Shown here: in pieces, positions 23,292 to 33,087 of the stretch
Numbering within the stretch: position 1 is the stretch's first letter
Layout of the letters: every line of letters begins with the position of its first letter
Assembly (NCBI GenBank): GCA_933228895.1
Contig: OW121857.1
Location: 3,968,001-4,032,000, forward strand
Length of the DNA stretch: 64,000 nucleotides
Direction: 5' to 3'
Source: Platycnemis pennipes
Lineage: Eukaryota; Arthropoda; Insecta; Odonata; Platycnemididae
The notes under the pieces: model-generated
What the model saw: the letters and a program-made list of their open reading frames with translations, nothing else
What the model was told of the DNA's origin: nothing
Databases searched by the model: none
Translations under genes and position numbers: made by a program

Positions 23292-24196
23292 AGAGATCAT
23301 AGAACAATTTAGATGCAATTCAAGAGTGGTGCGACAAATGCAATTAGAACTTTACCTTAAAAAGTGTGTAGCTATCAATTTTTGGAGGAGAAATAATTCG
23401 ATAGAGCGTACCTATAACATTAGTAACACGAAGATCGAAACCGTTAAAACCGTTAGGTATTTAGGTGTAACAATCACTAAGGATTTATCGTGGGGAAGAC
23501 ACATAAGGGAAATATGCGGCCGAGCGAAGAGAAAAGGCTAGGATTTATAAAAAGAGTACTTGGGAAATGTGGTGAGAAGACAAAAGAGCGATGCTACTTT
23601 TCACTAGTTAGGCCCCACCTTAAGTATGCAGGCAGTGTATGGGATCCTAATGAATTACGGTTGATCAAATAACTAGACAGTGTGAAGCGTAGAGCAGCTA
23701 GGTTCGTTAAAAGGTGTTACGATAGGTTGAGTAGCGTTTCAGAATTAATACAAGAATTAGGGTGGGAATCATTATCAGAGCGTAGGTTAAAGTACAGATT
23801 GAATCTATTAGAGAAATTTCAATCGGATTGCTTTACTGAAGATGTTAGGCACATATTAAAAACACCAGCGTATTATGCTAGATACGATCAGATAAACAAA
23901 ATTAGAGAAATAGATTGCCGTACTGACAGATACCAAATGGCATTTTTCCCCCGTACTATAAGAGAACAGAATAGGCAGCATAGCAAAGGGATAGGTAGGG
24001 GAAATATTTTAGAGTATTCTATAGTGCATAATGCATGTCTTAACCCCTTAAATACTATAGATACTAACAATCAAGTTCCATGAGACAATATAATTGCTAG
24101 TTTCCATGTTAGTAGTGCATGCTTGGTGATCTTCACCCTCTGCCACACACCCTCGCGGTGGCTTGCAGGGTATCGTATGGATGTAGATGTGGATGC
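23292..24196 (+). mobile_element. L2/CR1-like LINE, subfamily 1, with intact 3' end
   Basis: The best preserved subfamily 1 copy. Coding pieces run from CVAINFWRRNNSIERTYNIS through TVRYLGVTITKDLSWGRHIR and RVLGKCGEKTKERCYFSLVR to VKRRAARFVKRCYDRL, LGWESLSERRLKYRLNLLEK, FTEDVRHILKTPAYYARYDQ and MAFFPRTIREQN. At least one frameshift (near 23535) and a stop (about 23672) break it. The 3' UTR ends with the hairpin CCCTCTGCCACACACCCTCG...GGTGGCTTGCAGGGTAT and a degenerate GATGTAGATGTGGATG tail. The RT core is missing. Confidence 0.9.
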
Positions 24197-24764
24197 AATA
24201 ATCCGGGCACATGTTACCAGTATTACTTTTCATCCCACATTTGAATAAACATTTAAGAAGTGTTACATTACACGAATTAGTAATTCATACAGGCATGCTT
24301 GAATCCCAAAATGAAGGCGAAAAATCCAACATCTTAATTTCATCTCGTTTTGTTTCAATAATCCTCATCAATCTAATGTGTTTTATACACATGTTAAGGA
24401 ATATTTATTTTATGAAGGCATCATGGAACGAGAAATCTTGAAGTTGTCACGAATCGTTTGAGGAAAGAACGAGTATTTGAATTGATATCTGTAGTGCATC
24501 GATTTTATCCTGATCCTTATTGCGTACTGTGGGGCTTAAATAACTGACCCGGTGTGGGAACATGGCTGCCCTGCGCCTGTGCGCTCCAGAGGTCATGAAC
24601 TTCAGCTAAATGCAACGCGATGACCGCGGGCGGTTGAGACGAAATCGGACACTTGTATTAGCACGAAGCAGACATCGGATTCACACGGTATGACTCTTCA
24701 CCTATGCATGCCTGGCGTGGGATCACGGTTGGAGCCTCTGGTTGCAGATGCAGTATGGGATAAA
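24197..24764. other. No recognised feature
   Basis: No coding content or repeat recognised between the L2 tail and the left target duplication (ATAAA, 24760-24764) of the next element. Confidence 0.45.
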
Positions 24765-25321
24765 GCCCCGTTCACACGGTGCGTTTTTAACCCGATGCAT
24801 TTCTTGCGTGGAGTGCTGATGCTGGTGCTGATGCTGGTGCTCGCTTGCTGGAAACGCTGACTGCTGTCCGGCTGCCCTGACGGCTAGAGCTTGCTTGATT
24901 TCGAGGTTAGGTCCGTTGCTATTTTCCTTGCGTCTTTTGCTGATTGTTGCCGGCCAATCATCATTCAGCTTTGCATTACGTGATCAAAATAAAGGTTCTG
25001 CCTTTGATAGCATTTAATGGGTGATATTTGTTTTTAAAAATGAGGGCATATATATAGACTAGGGATTAAGTTGCGGTGCTTATCGAAGCATAAAGAGATG
25101 AAACTTGTTTACATGCGGTTCGTAATCGGAAATATCACAGTGAACGTCTTCGTGCTGTGGCTCTTTAAGAAGATTGAGCAAGGAGGATAGCTCCTGCTAC
25201 GTGTGAACCGACAACCATCAGCGAAGCCAGCTTAGCGGCCAGCTTCGTCGCCCGCTTAGTATAGCATGCACGAAATCCAGCAAGCTAGCACTCAAGGAAA
25301 AACGCACCGTGTGAACTGGGC
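24765..25321. mobile_element. 557-bp non-autonomous DNA transposon with 24-bp TIRs
   Basis: The left end reads GCCCCGTTCACACGGTGCGT and continues TTTT. The right end, reverse-complemented, differs at one position (GCCCAGTTC...). ATAAA flanks both ends directly as a 5-bp target duplication. The interior is non-coding, with a 12-bp tandem (GGTGCTGATGCT) near 24817. The superfamily is not clear from these ends. Confidence 0.85.
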
Positions 25322-25940
25322 ATAAAATGCAGATGGGAGAGCAAGGCGATTGTTGGCTGGCCATAAGAAGAACGGGGAGGTACGAAGATAACCGTCAACA
25401 AGGGCCGAGATGGAATCTGGAGAGGAACGGGCTTCATGTGAGACGAGACGGGTGGATTTGAAGGGGAGAGTAGGGGGTGGAAACAACAGATGATGGGACA
25501 GGGGTTGCCACCCCTTGGATTTGGATCACAAAGCGTCAAAGAGAAGTAGACAAGGGAAGCGCAGAAACAGACACCCTTTGGATTTCGCACGAGTGAGTGT
25601 GAACGTCTCTCGCAAGAAATAAAGCGCAATAATAGCGTTACGGATTCATTTTTCAAAAAGAAAAACTAGAAATAGTAGGTATGATCCTCGCAGTTTATTA
25701 ATACCACCGAATAAGGTTTGGACGGGTCACGGTCACACCTTGAAAATGACAGTGACTCGTCATAACCTTGGCCGGTGGAATTGGTAAACAGCAAGGATCA
25801 TGCCATTTAGAGTTTTTTCTTCATATTCAGAAGAATGTACACCAACTAAGACCTGAAAATATCTGTTAAATTTAGTTTCAAAGTTAAGAATTTAGATCAA
25901 ACGTTCCTACCTTGACAGATTTAAACCTTTAGGAACCCAG

Positions 25941-26258
25941 GGGGGTTGTGTTTGAAACCGTCGGGATAATCTCGAATAGGTAACCAAGGGGTCTCGAGAA
26001 ACGAATACGAATTATTTGCAAATTTACTGTAATTGAATCACTTGTTACAGTATAATTAATGGTTTCCACTTGCGTTTTTCTCATCTGTCTTCACTATAGA
26101 ACCCCAAGATAATGTTAAGCGCAACTGTAAAAAATTAATGAGGCTGTAATCAGCGGTTTCTACACACCAAGTTTGCGAACCATTCGTGTTTGTACCACGT
26201 GACTCCTTGGTTACCTATTCGAAGTAATCCCGACGGTTTCAAACACAACCACCCAGGA
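25941..26258. repeat. Foldback repeat with ~50-bp arms
   Basis: The left arm (25941-25991) contains GGTTGTGTTTGAAACCGTCG and TCGAATAGGTAACCAAGG. The right arm (26205-26258) is its reverse complement with about four differences. The ~213-bp spacer is AT-rich. Similarity may extend outward on both sides to a TTTA-rich border (about 25921 and 26270). It is likely a non-autonomous DNA element or foldback; no target duplication was identified. Confidence 0.75.
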
Positions 26259-27072
26259 ATTAAACCTGTTTTGTCGAGGCCCGACCATTGTTGTGCATTA
26301 AACAAAGAACAGAGACGACGCCAAAAATCGACAATATGAACACTAAAATTCGTGCGATGGCGACAGCTAGAGAGTTTTTCGTGCATTACTGCTACTAATA
26401 GTCAAGTAAATGCAGACTGACAGAAATATAAAAGGAATGTGACAGACACACATCTGGGCGCTTAATGCGTAATAAAGAGAGGAGTTCTACAAAGACCATT
26501 TCCACGCTTACTGGCTTTCAAATCAATAAGAGGAACCACCATTTGCTAATTATTCCTCATTAAGTGATTGACGTTTTTCATTTATCAAGAGTCTTACAAA
26601 ACTGAAGTTTTTATGTCATCATATTCATTTAATGAATAATCGTATATTAAATCATGTGAATCCATCAATATGTAATTCAACGGGAATAAATGGAGATATG
26701 ACAACTCAGCATTAAATTTGGAACAGAGGAGCACGAAATTACAAACTAACTGTAGAAAACTGCCGCATTTCATATGAAATACGATGAACGTGCGTCTTAT
26801 ATTGCTGTCTATCTACACGGACTTCTATTGCTGCTAAAATGCGTATCAAGTTACCCAAAACAACCAGAAGAAGGGAATGTGACTACCAACATAATAATCC
26901 CATTAACAACTCAATTGATAGGAAACGAGAGGTACGATTAAGGCTCTCTCCATTTATTTGACTGATGATATTTCAAAACATATCTATGGGTAATTCCACT
27001 TCAATTCGGCCAGAAAATCAGCAAAAATGAGCCTTAGTGACCAATTTTGGCCGCACTTGGCTAAACATCATC

Positions 27073-27935
27073 ATTTGATCATCAAGGGTCAACAATCCTA
27101 GGATTGGTTTGACGCAGCCCTCCACTCGATTCTTCTATCGGCCAAACTCTTCATATTAACGTAGTTCCTCTCTTTCACGTCCTGTACGACCTGCTCCATG
27201 TAACTCATGCGAGACCTGCCTTTTCCATTCTTCCCGTTCACTTTTCCCTCGACGATTGTCTTCATCAGGCCATCATGTCTTAAGATGTGGCCGATTAAGT
27301 TGTCCCGTCTTCTTTTTATAGCTTTTGGCAGATTTTTCTTTTCTCCCACTCTTATTAGGACTTCTTCATTTGTCCCTCGGTCGATCCATTTTATCTTCAT
27401 CATTCTTCGATAGCACCATATTTCGAATGCTTCCACCCTTTTCTTCTCCGCTGCTGTCATCGTCCATGCCTCGCTGCCGTAAAGAAACAAGCTCCAGATA
27501 CACGTTTTGATGAATTGCTTCCTTACCTCCAAGCTTGTACTTCCAGCTGTAAGTAGATTCTTCTTTTGATAGAATGCCCTCTTAGCCTGGGCTATTCTAC
27601 TCACTATTTCTTTCTTGCTTCGTCCATCGTTGGTTACTCTGCTTCCCAGGTAACAGAACTCTTTCACCTCTTCCAGTTTCTGTTTTCCTAGTTTAACGTT
27701 GGTTTTCGCCTCCTCTCTCTTGCTGCACACCAATATTGACCTTCTTATTGATCTTCAGATGATAACTGGCCATTGTCCTTTCCATGGTTGATAGCATCTT
27801 ATGCAGCTCCTTCTCTGTCTCCGCTATGAGAGCTATGTCATCAGCGAATCGTAGCATGCTGATTGTTTCTCCGTGGATGTTCACTCCAGAACACTTCTCC
27901 TTGACTCCACTTCTCCTGGAGTCGCAGCTACTCCA
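27073..27935 (-). mobile_element. RTE-like non-LTR retrotransposon, 5'-truncated
   Basis: Read on the minus strand, the upstream frame has KEKCSGVNIHGETISMLRFADDIALIAETEKELHK, covering the catalytic FADD of reverse transcriptase. After a frame change it continues in a 211-codon frame (27733 to 27098). That frame has FCYLGSRVTNDGRSKKEI, LYGSEAWTMTAAEKKRVEAF, WCYRRMMKIKWIDRGTNEEV, GHILRHDGLMKTIVEGKVNG and SLADRRIEWRAASNQS. The 3' end is TAGGATTGTTGACCC followed by a GAT-rich tail. The N-terminal endonuclease and most of RT are missing. It is the best preserved member of its family here and the reference for the copies at 7490, 21366 and 46885. Confidence 0.88.
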
Positions 27936-28399
27936 CTCTTTCCTTGTTTTACAAAAGTGACTACATATTTTAAGGAATATCTCCGAGACCTATGTATTTG
28001 AAAATAGGCTTATGTCAAAGGCCTTAAATTTATCAACTATAATAAAGGATTATATTATAAAATATAAACAGTTTTAGAATTTTGTAACAATTTTAAATTT
28101 TCAAATCGTTTTTGATGATTCAATTATGTCCTCAATATTGCTCATTTTTTATATATAGTATAGATACAACCTCCTCTAAAAATTAAAAAGTTTCGTAGAG
28201 GTAATATTTCATTTAAGGAAGAAAAATAAGTTTGAGTGTTGTAGTAACACCCACCAAGGGCCGCGGCGATAGGCTCACGGTCGACCTAGTTCTCTTATTT
28301 GCACCTATTTTTACTAAAGATATTGTGATTGCAGATTCTTCCTTACCTATGATGACCACGAAATATGCCAATCCTTTTTGATTGAGGCTTTTTGCAGCG

Positions 28400-28605
28400 C
28401 TGTTATGCCGGTATCTCCGTGTAATGCTATGTCGGGTAATGCTATGTCGGTGCATCTTAACGAGGTCGTTTCCTCTTCAGATCTTCAGATCTGAATCTTC
28501 GGTAAACCCGATCTAAAGATGTGGCCTGCATTGGCCACGAAACGTCGTCAAGATACACCGACGTAGCATTACCCGAAAAACATGGAGATACAGGCTAATC
28601 GCTCT
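28400..28605. repeat. Head-to-head inverted repeat of a ribozyme-like unit
   Basis: The right arm reads from about 28505 to 28600 (CACCGACGTAGCATTACCCG, ATGGAGATACAGGC). The left arm (28400-28490) carries the same elements in reverse complement (CACCGACATAGCATTACCCG, CGGAGATACCGGC). The left arm lacks the stem II hairpin, having GAAGAGGAAACG only, and has an extra partial repeat TAGCATTAC. The two arms face each other across AGATCTTCAGATCT, itself palindromic in part. Confidence 0.7.
28513..28565 (+). ncRNA. Hammerhead-ribozyme-like motif (locus 3)
   Basis: The order is CTAAAGA (consensus CTGANGA with G changed to A), an extra T, a perfect 6-bp hairpin GTGGCC-TGCATT-GGCCAC, GAAAC, then ACGTCG pairing perfectly with CGACGT, followed by A. 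The junction reads GTA, which satisfies the NUH cleavage-site rule. The fold matches the type I hammerhead order, but stem I is not evident. The G-to-A change in the catalytic core would be expected to inactivate this copy. Confidence 0.4.
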
Positions 28606-29715
28606 TCCACGAATTTTATCGACTTGAGAAGAATTCCAGCAGCATTTATAGCGCATCTACACTGCAATTCTTCAGAGCGGAAACAAGTCATGCATCCAAA
28701 TATTGGACAATGACGGTTTTTGATGTCTTACTTTCCTTTCGTACACTTCTCCTCTCATTCGCAGTTGGTTGTTCTGGTGATAGCTCCTCGCGACTGCTTC
28801 CCACCCCCGATATAATGCGCTCAAAGATATTCAACCGGTCCTCCCCAACTTGAACGCCGAGAGCACCTTGCCTCCCTCTGCCTTCATCTCACTTCCCCCT
28901 TCGCCCCTTGCCCCCTTTAATCCAGTTCCGCATATTCGCCTCGCTCAAGGCGGAGTGTCAATGTTGAACTTGGGAGCCAGACCTGAAAGGTTAAGTGCTC
29001 CAATACAAGACGTGTCTTCTCAAAAGGAGCGTAGGTCCTCGTATCTCAAATCCGAAGAAATCATCATCAAGAAGAACATTATAGATTTATAAAATGGTCC
29101 ACTATTTTCTTTTTAACGTATGTACAATATTCATCTCTACCACTGATGATGAATAAACCCAATTACATCCACTCACGAATTTAATCAATTGTTTGGAAAG
29201 AAAGTACTTATATATAGCGACCTAGTATAAAAAGTACCTACCTATGTATGTAGCGACAGAGACAAGAAGAGAATCAGCACCATAGAAACCATAAAATTGA
29301 AGATTGTAAGAAACATTTTCTAAAATTGGATTAGGAAACCACGAAGAATCTTTTCCAACGATAGGTTACAGGTCTCTTCACAGAAAAAATGAAAATCTTA
29401 GGTGGCAAGTAAAGCGAAATTTCATGCTTATTTTTTTAAGTATCGCCAAATCAAAAAAATAACAAGCGTTCCTCCTTTGCATACTTCCTCGGGACAGTTT
29501 TACTGCTGTAAGTGACATGGTGACAACTAGGAATAATAACAGCCATGAGTCAGCCACACGCGATGTGATTAATTTCCCGAATGATGCGGTGGCTGCAAGG
29601 CAAGCATCTTATCTCAGAATGTCTCCGCAGGGAATTCCAGTAATGACATCAAATAAGGTTTTATGCTGCCGTCATACGCAGCAAGTGTTGGCAGATTTAA
29701 AAGGGTTCCTGTGGG
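28606..29715. other. No recognised gene
   Basis: An ORF at 28850-29092 (80 codons) is proline/leucine-rich without a known domain. No repeat shared with other parts of the window was noticed. Confidence 0.4.
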
Positions 29716-29935
29716 CTTCCGTTCGTATACGAAAGAGAAATTTCGTGCGAGTCACGGCGGAGGAAATCGGTATGCTCCCAGCGCGGAGCGGGTGAATTCG
29801 AATGGTCCTTCTGCTCGTACGCCCGGTACCGGAAGAGTTCGCATACGAACGGAGGAGAATCCGATTGTGCCTCGAGCATACCGATCGTACGCACCCCCGA
29901 CGGATTCCGCCGTGCGAACGAGAGCCATAGGAACT
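29716..29935. repeat. CpG-rich patch with nested inverted repeats
   Basis: GC- and CpG-rich DNA inside AT-rich surroundings. ATCGGTATGCTC (29766-29777) and GAGCATACCGAT (29874-29885) are exact reverse complements. GTTCGTATACGAA and GTTCGCATACGAAC, and ACGGCGGA against TCCGCCGT, add further pairings. Overlapping open frames on both strands reflect this symmetry and are not evidence of coding. It could be the interior of an unrecognised DNA element or a promoter-like CpG patch. Confidence 0.5.
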
Positions 29936-29939
29936 ATCG

Positions 29940-30000
29940 AGCACAAGGCCCCTGGACTCGAACCACTTACTTTTGGCTTTTGAAGCCACTGTCCCCGAGG
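29940..30000 (-). repeat. tRNA-like fragment (SINE head?)
   Basis: The minus strand has a perfect polymerase III B-box match, GGTTCGAGTCC (plus positions 29951-29961). Upstream is TGGC-TTCAAAA-GCCA, which can form an anticodon-type arm with anticodon CAA. The T-stem pairs poorly, and no acceptor stem can be drawn with confidence. It is probably a degenerate tRNA-derived SINE head. Confidence 0.25.
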
Positions 30001-30055
30001 GGGGTGAGAACTAAACTTCTATACATCCTCCTATTAATTGCCTTTACAGCTGGAA

Positions 30056-30128
30056 TGCTGGGTAGCGTGGTGGTCAGCGCATTGGCCCGGCAAGCCAAAG
30101 GTCCTAGGTTCGATTCCCGGTCCAGAAA
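30056..30128 (+). tRNA. tRNA-like cloverleaf, anticodon GGC (SINE head or tRNA pseudogene)
   Basis: A complete 73-nt cloverleaf can be drawn. The acceptor has 6 of 7 pairs (one G-A mismatch, one G-U). The D-stem is GCGT/GCGC, the anticodon stem TTGGC/GCCAA is perfect with loop CCGGCAA, and the T-arm is CTAGG-TTCGATT-CCCGG with one mismatch. The B-box GGTTCGATTCC is perfect. Anticodon GGC would be alanine, but the G3-U70 identity pair of tRNA-Ala is absent (C-G at that place). I favour a tRNA-derived SINE head or pseudogene over a working tRNA. Confidence 0.4.
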
Positions 30129-30235
30129 CCATTTTCCTCTGGCAATTTTCAACGTGGCATCAAAAGTTTAAATAAAAGCCACACCCTGGAGGCTACATCT
30201 TGTTTCGTCAAGGTTCGTACATTTGCAGACAATCA

Positions 30236-30663
30236 CTCCCAGCTTCCTTTATCTCCTCACTTATTTTCTCCTACTGTGATCATTGCTGCCTTGTAAACAA
30301 TGATGATATTGAAGAGCTCAATATTAAGCTAGAACGTCTATCAAATATGTGTGCAAGAATTATCTTTAGCTTATTGATAGATGATCACATTTTCTATTAT
30401 TTTAACAGACATGCATGGATTAAGGCAAAAGCCAAAAATAACTACTTGGTTGGTCTTTTTACATGGTCTTTTTAAAAAATCAGCAACCTGGTTATTAAAC
30501 GCAATTCTTTCCTCCCAGAGGAAAAAAGACCAATCTTACCACTCGAATGGATCCTGATTACTTAACTGCTCCACTACATAGGACATATTAAGGATCTTTC
30601 TGTGTTGCTGGGCCCAGGCTGTGGAATAGTATTCCTGCCAACATTAAAGAATGTAGTTCAATA
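30236..30663 (+). mobile_element. Non-LTR retrotransposon C-terminal region, left piece (interrupted)
   Basis: The translation reads SFISSLIFSYCDHCCLVNND, ELNIKLERLSNMCARIIF and DDHIFYYFNRHAWIKAKAKN. After a frame change it continues with SFCVAGPRLWNSIPANIKEC. This is the C-terminal layout of CR1/Jockey-group LINEs (the LIFPYFDYC...LQRLQN and RLWNSIP signatures). The coding sequence is interrupted at CAATA (30659-30663) by an L2 insertion and resumes at 33088 with the same CAATA. Confidence 0.7.
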
Positions 30664-31103
30664 CATCTACATCTACATCTACATAATACCCTGCAAGCCA
30701 CCACAAGGGTGTGTGGCAGGGGGTGATTGCTCACCAAACATGCACTACATATCATGCATTAAAAAAGGAATAGTATTAATATAGTAGTCAGAACTACACT
30801 ATTTAAAGAAATAGAAATTGCAAAGCAAACATGCAAAAAAATTCTGTTAGTAGGGTTAGCATTAAGTCCGTATAGCAACATGCAGCTACCAATGATATAC
30901 ATTGCTACACTCTCATTGGACATATTTACCGTTATTCGTATCTCTAATTGTGCGAGGGAAAAGGACATTTTGAATCGGTCAGTTCGGCAATCAATTTCTC
31001 TAACTTTATGATTATGGTCCAGTCTGCCATAGTAAGTTGGGGTTCGTAAAATATTTTTAACATCATCACTGAAAATATTGCCTTGGAATTTGTGGAACAG
31101 ATT
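30664..31103 (-). mobile_element. L2/CR1-like LINE subfamily 2, 3' part (interrupted by Harbinger)
   Basis: In minus orientation the 3' end lies at the left: (CATCTA)n repeats, then the conserved hairpin (ACCCTGCAAGCCACCACAAG), the 3' UTR, and the C-terminal coding part with CGAGGGAAAAAGGAC-like FFPRTI codons. The host LINE target CAATA is duplicated at both outer borders. The copy is cut at ATT (31101-31103) by the element at 31104-32805 and continues at 32806. Confidence 0.85.
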
Positions 31104-32805
31104 GGGTGGATTGCAAGAACGAGGTTTAAACCGCGGTTTAGACGGTGGTTAGGGAAAATGGCCGAAACCGCGGTTTTTTGCTTGCATGAACGAGTTTTAC
31201 GTCAGACGCCGTCTAAACCGCGGTTCAAAAGCCGCCAATTCCCGAACCTCCTGCTGGGTAGGTTTAAGCCGCGGTCTGCGTTCGCGAGAGACACCAAACA
31301 TGGCCGGCCGGCACTTTTTGACGTTCGCGAGGCGGAGGAAATAGAATAAATTACAGATATTGAGGATGCTGACGTTCCACCGATAAAGATAAACAGATTA
31401 ATTAGGGACCGAAGTGATCTATTTTTATCATACATCGATTCAGAGTTTGAACAGAGGTAAAGATTTAATAAAGAAGTAACTCATCAGCTATTGGGAGAAA
31501 CGAACTATCATATCAGACTTTCGACGGACCGCTGGGGATTCCAAGTGCCACCAATTATTCAATTGCTTATGTAATTAAGGTCTTTCGTCACTGCAAGTTT
31601 TGTTTTAAGGCTTTAGGGGATCAGATTGATGTTCATGAATCAACGGCTTTTAGGTGCTTAATGAACTTTTAGGTGCTTAATTACGTACGCGAAGCTCATT
31701 GTGCTCATTGGACCTAAATATTACCAAATTCCCCTTAATTGCCGCAGAATTACATGATGTGATAGCTGGATTTTCTCTCTTATCAGGGTGGGCATGAATT
31801 ACATTTTAAATGTGTAGTAATGTTAAGAAAAAATAACGATAAATAGGTTGCGTTTGTACAGTTGATTGATGAATAAAAATCGTGCTCCAAATTTAGTGAA
31901 ATTACCTATTCTTAGCTGTTAACCTATGGGGAAAACCTCTAAATATTTTCGCTAGTGCTTTTCGGAAAATGCATGGAGTTAACACAGAACTAATCGATTT
32001 ATTAGATACATACCTAATTTTATTAGGAACAACTTCCCTGACATTGATTCTCTGGACTACACGCATATTAAAATTTCCTGCCCAGACCTACGTCAATAGG
32101 TATAAAGGGATATTATTCAATCTGCGTACAAATAATAGGTTGAAAATAGGGTTATTTATTCATTTTTTTGGCGTTTAATGTTCACTCGACACATACATAT
32201 TCACAAGACGTACAATCAAAAAATATAACTACAAAAATAAGGAATAAACTGGTTACAGCCACAAAAATAATAACTTAACTGCCTTGATCATTAAGTCACT
32301 TCACAAACAAATTCTTCGCTTCTTTTAAAAAGTTTTCTTTCCTTGCATAAAAGTCCAGTTCATTGAAATGCATTACACTTTTGGGTTGTTGGCATTATAC
32401 TTTCCACAATTATCTTTCAATTCCTCCTTTTCCCTATCCAACGTGGTCGCGTAATACGCCTTACTCTCTAGTATTACATACTCTGATATAATAGAAATCA
32501 GGAGCAGCTTCTCTTCCAGCGAAAAGTTTTCGTTTCGTCCACTGCACATTTTCACTAGATACTCTCACACGCATCCAAACTGAAGTTCACGGTGTTTATT
32601 TACGTCGCTAAGGAGCTTACAATTGCTTTTCGGGAAACAAATGACAGTAGTCAGCGTTGCCACATAATCAACAACGACAGGCCGCGGTTTTCATAGACCG
32701 CGACGAAACTTTGTTTATGCAAGCGGAAGGAAGATAGCGTCCAGGTCGCGGCTCATGAAGACGCCGTCTAAACCACGGTTTGAGCCTCGTTCTTGCAATC
32801 CACCC
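31104..32805 (+). mobile_element. PIF/Harbinger-like DNA transposon, decayed
   Basis: The TIRs are 42 bp with three mismatches; the left begins GGGTGGATTGCAAGAACGAG and continues with a TTTAAACCGCGG block. ATT is duplicated on each side (3-bp target duplication, the length used by PIF/Harbinger). In the interior (31402-31660) one frame reads RDRSDLFLSYIDSEFEQR, stop, FNKEVTHQLL, VPPIIQLLM, stop, LRSFVTASF. A neighbouring frame gives GDQIDVHESTAF. These pieces align with the N-terminal part of HARBI1-type transposases. The DDE domain is not recognisable. The remainder up to the right TIR is AT-rich and non-coding. Confidence 0.75.
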
Positions 32806-33087
32806 ATTAAGTCTAAATTTCAACCTGCGATCTGACAATGATTCCCATTTCAATTCATTTAATAGACTGGTTACGCTAATATAATTATCGTATCGTCCCT
32901 TTACAAATCTTGCCGATCTTCGCTGCACACGTTCAAGTTCATTACTTAGACCGATTTCGTAGGGATCCCATACACTGGCAGCATATTCCAAATGAGGTCT
33001 AACAAGGGAAAAGTAGCTGATTTCTCGTACATGATCGTCACATTTACCCAATACTCTTTTAATGAAACCCAGTTTGCGATTCGCGAG
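32806..33087 (-). mobile_element. L2/CR1-like LINE subfamily 2, 5' side of the interrupted copy
   Basis: Continuation of the copy at 30664-31103. On the minus strand it encodes LANRKLGFIKRVLGKCDDHV, REISYFSLVRPHLEYAASVW, GLSNELERVQRRSARFVKGR and LLNELKWESLSDRRLKFRLN, uninterrupted in one frame up to the Harbinger border. The 5' truncation point is at 33087, abutting the repeated CAATA. Confidence 0.88.

Noticed and set aside
29663..29989. Overlapping 105-106 codon frames on opposite strands
   Set aside because: They arise from the CpG-rich inverted-repeat patch; symmetry explains their mutual openness.
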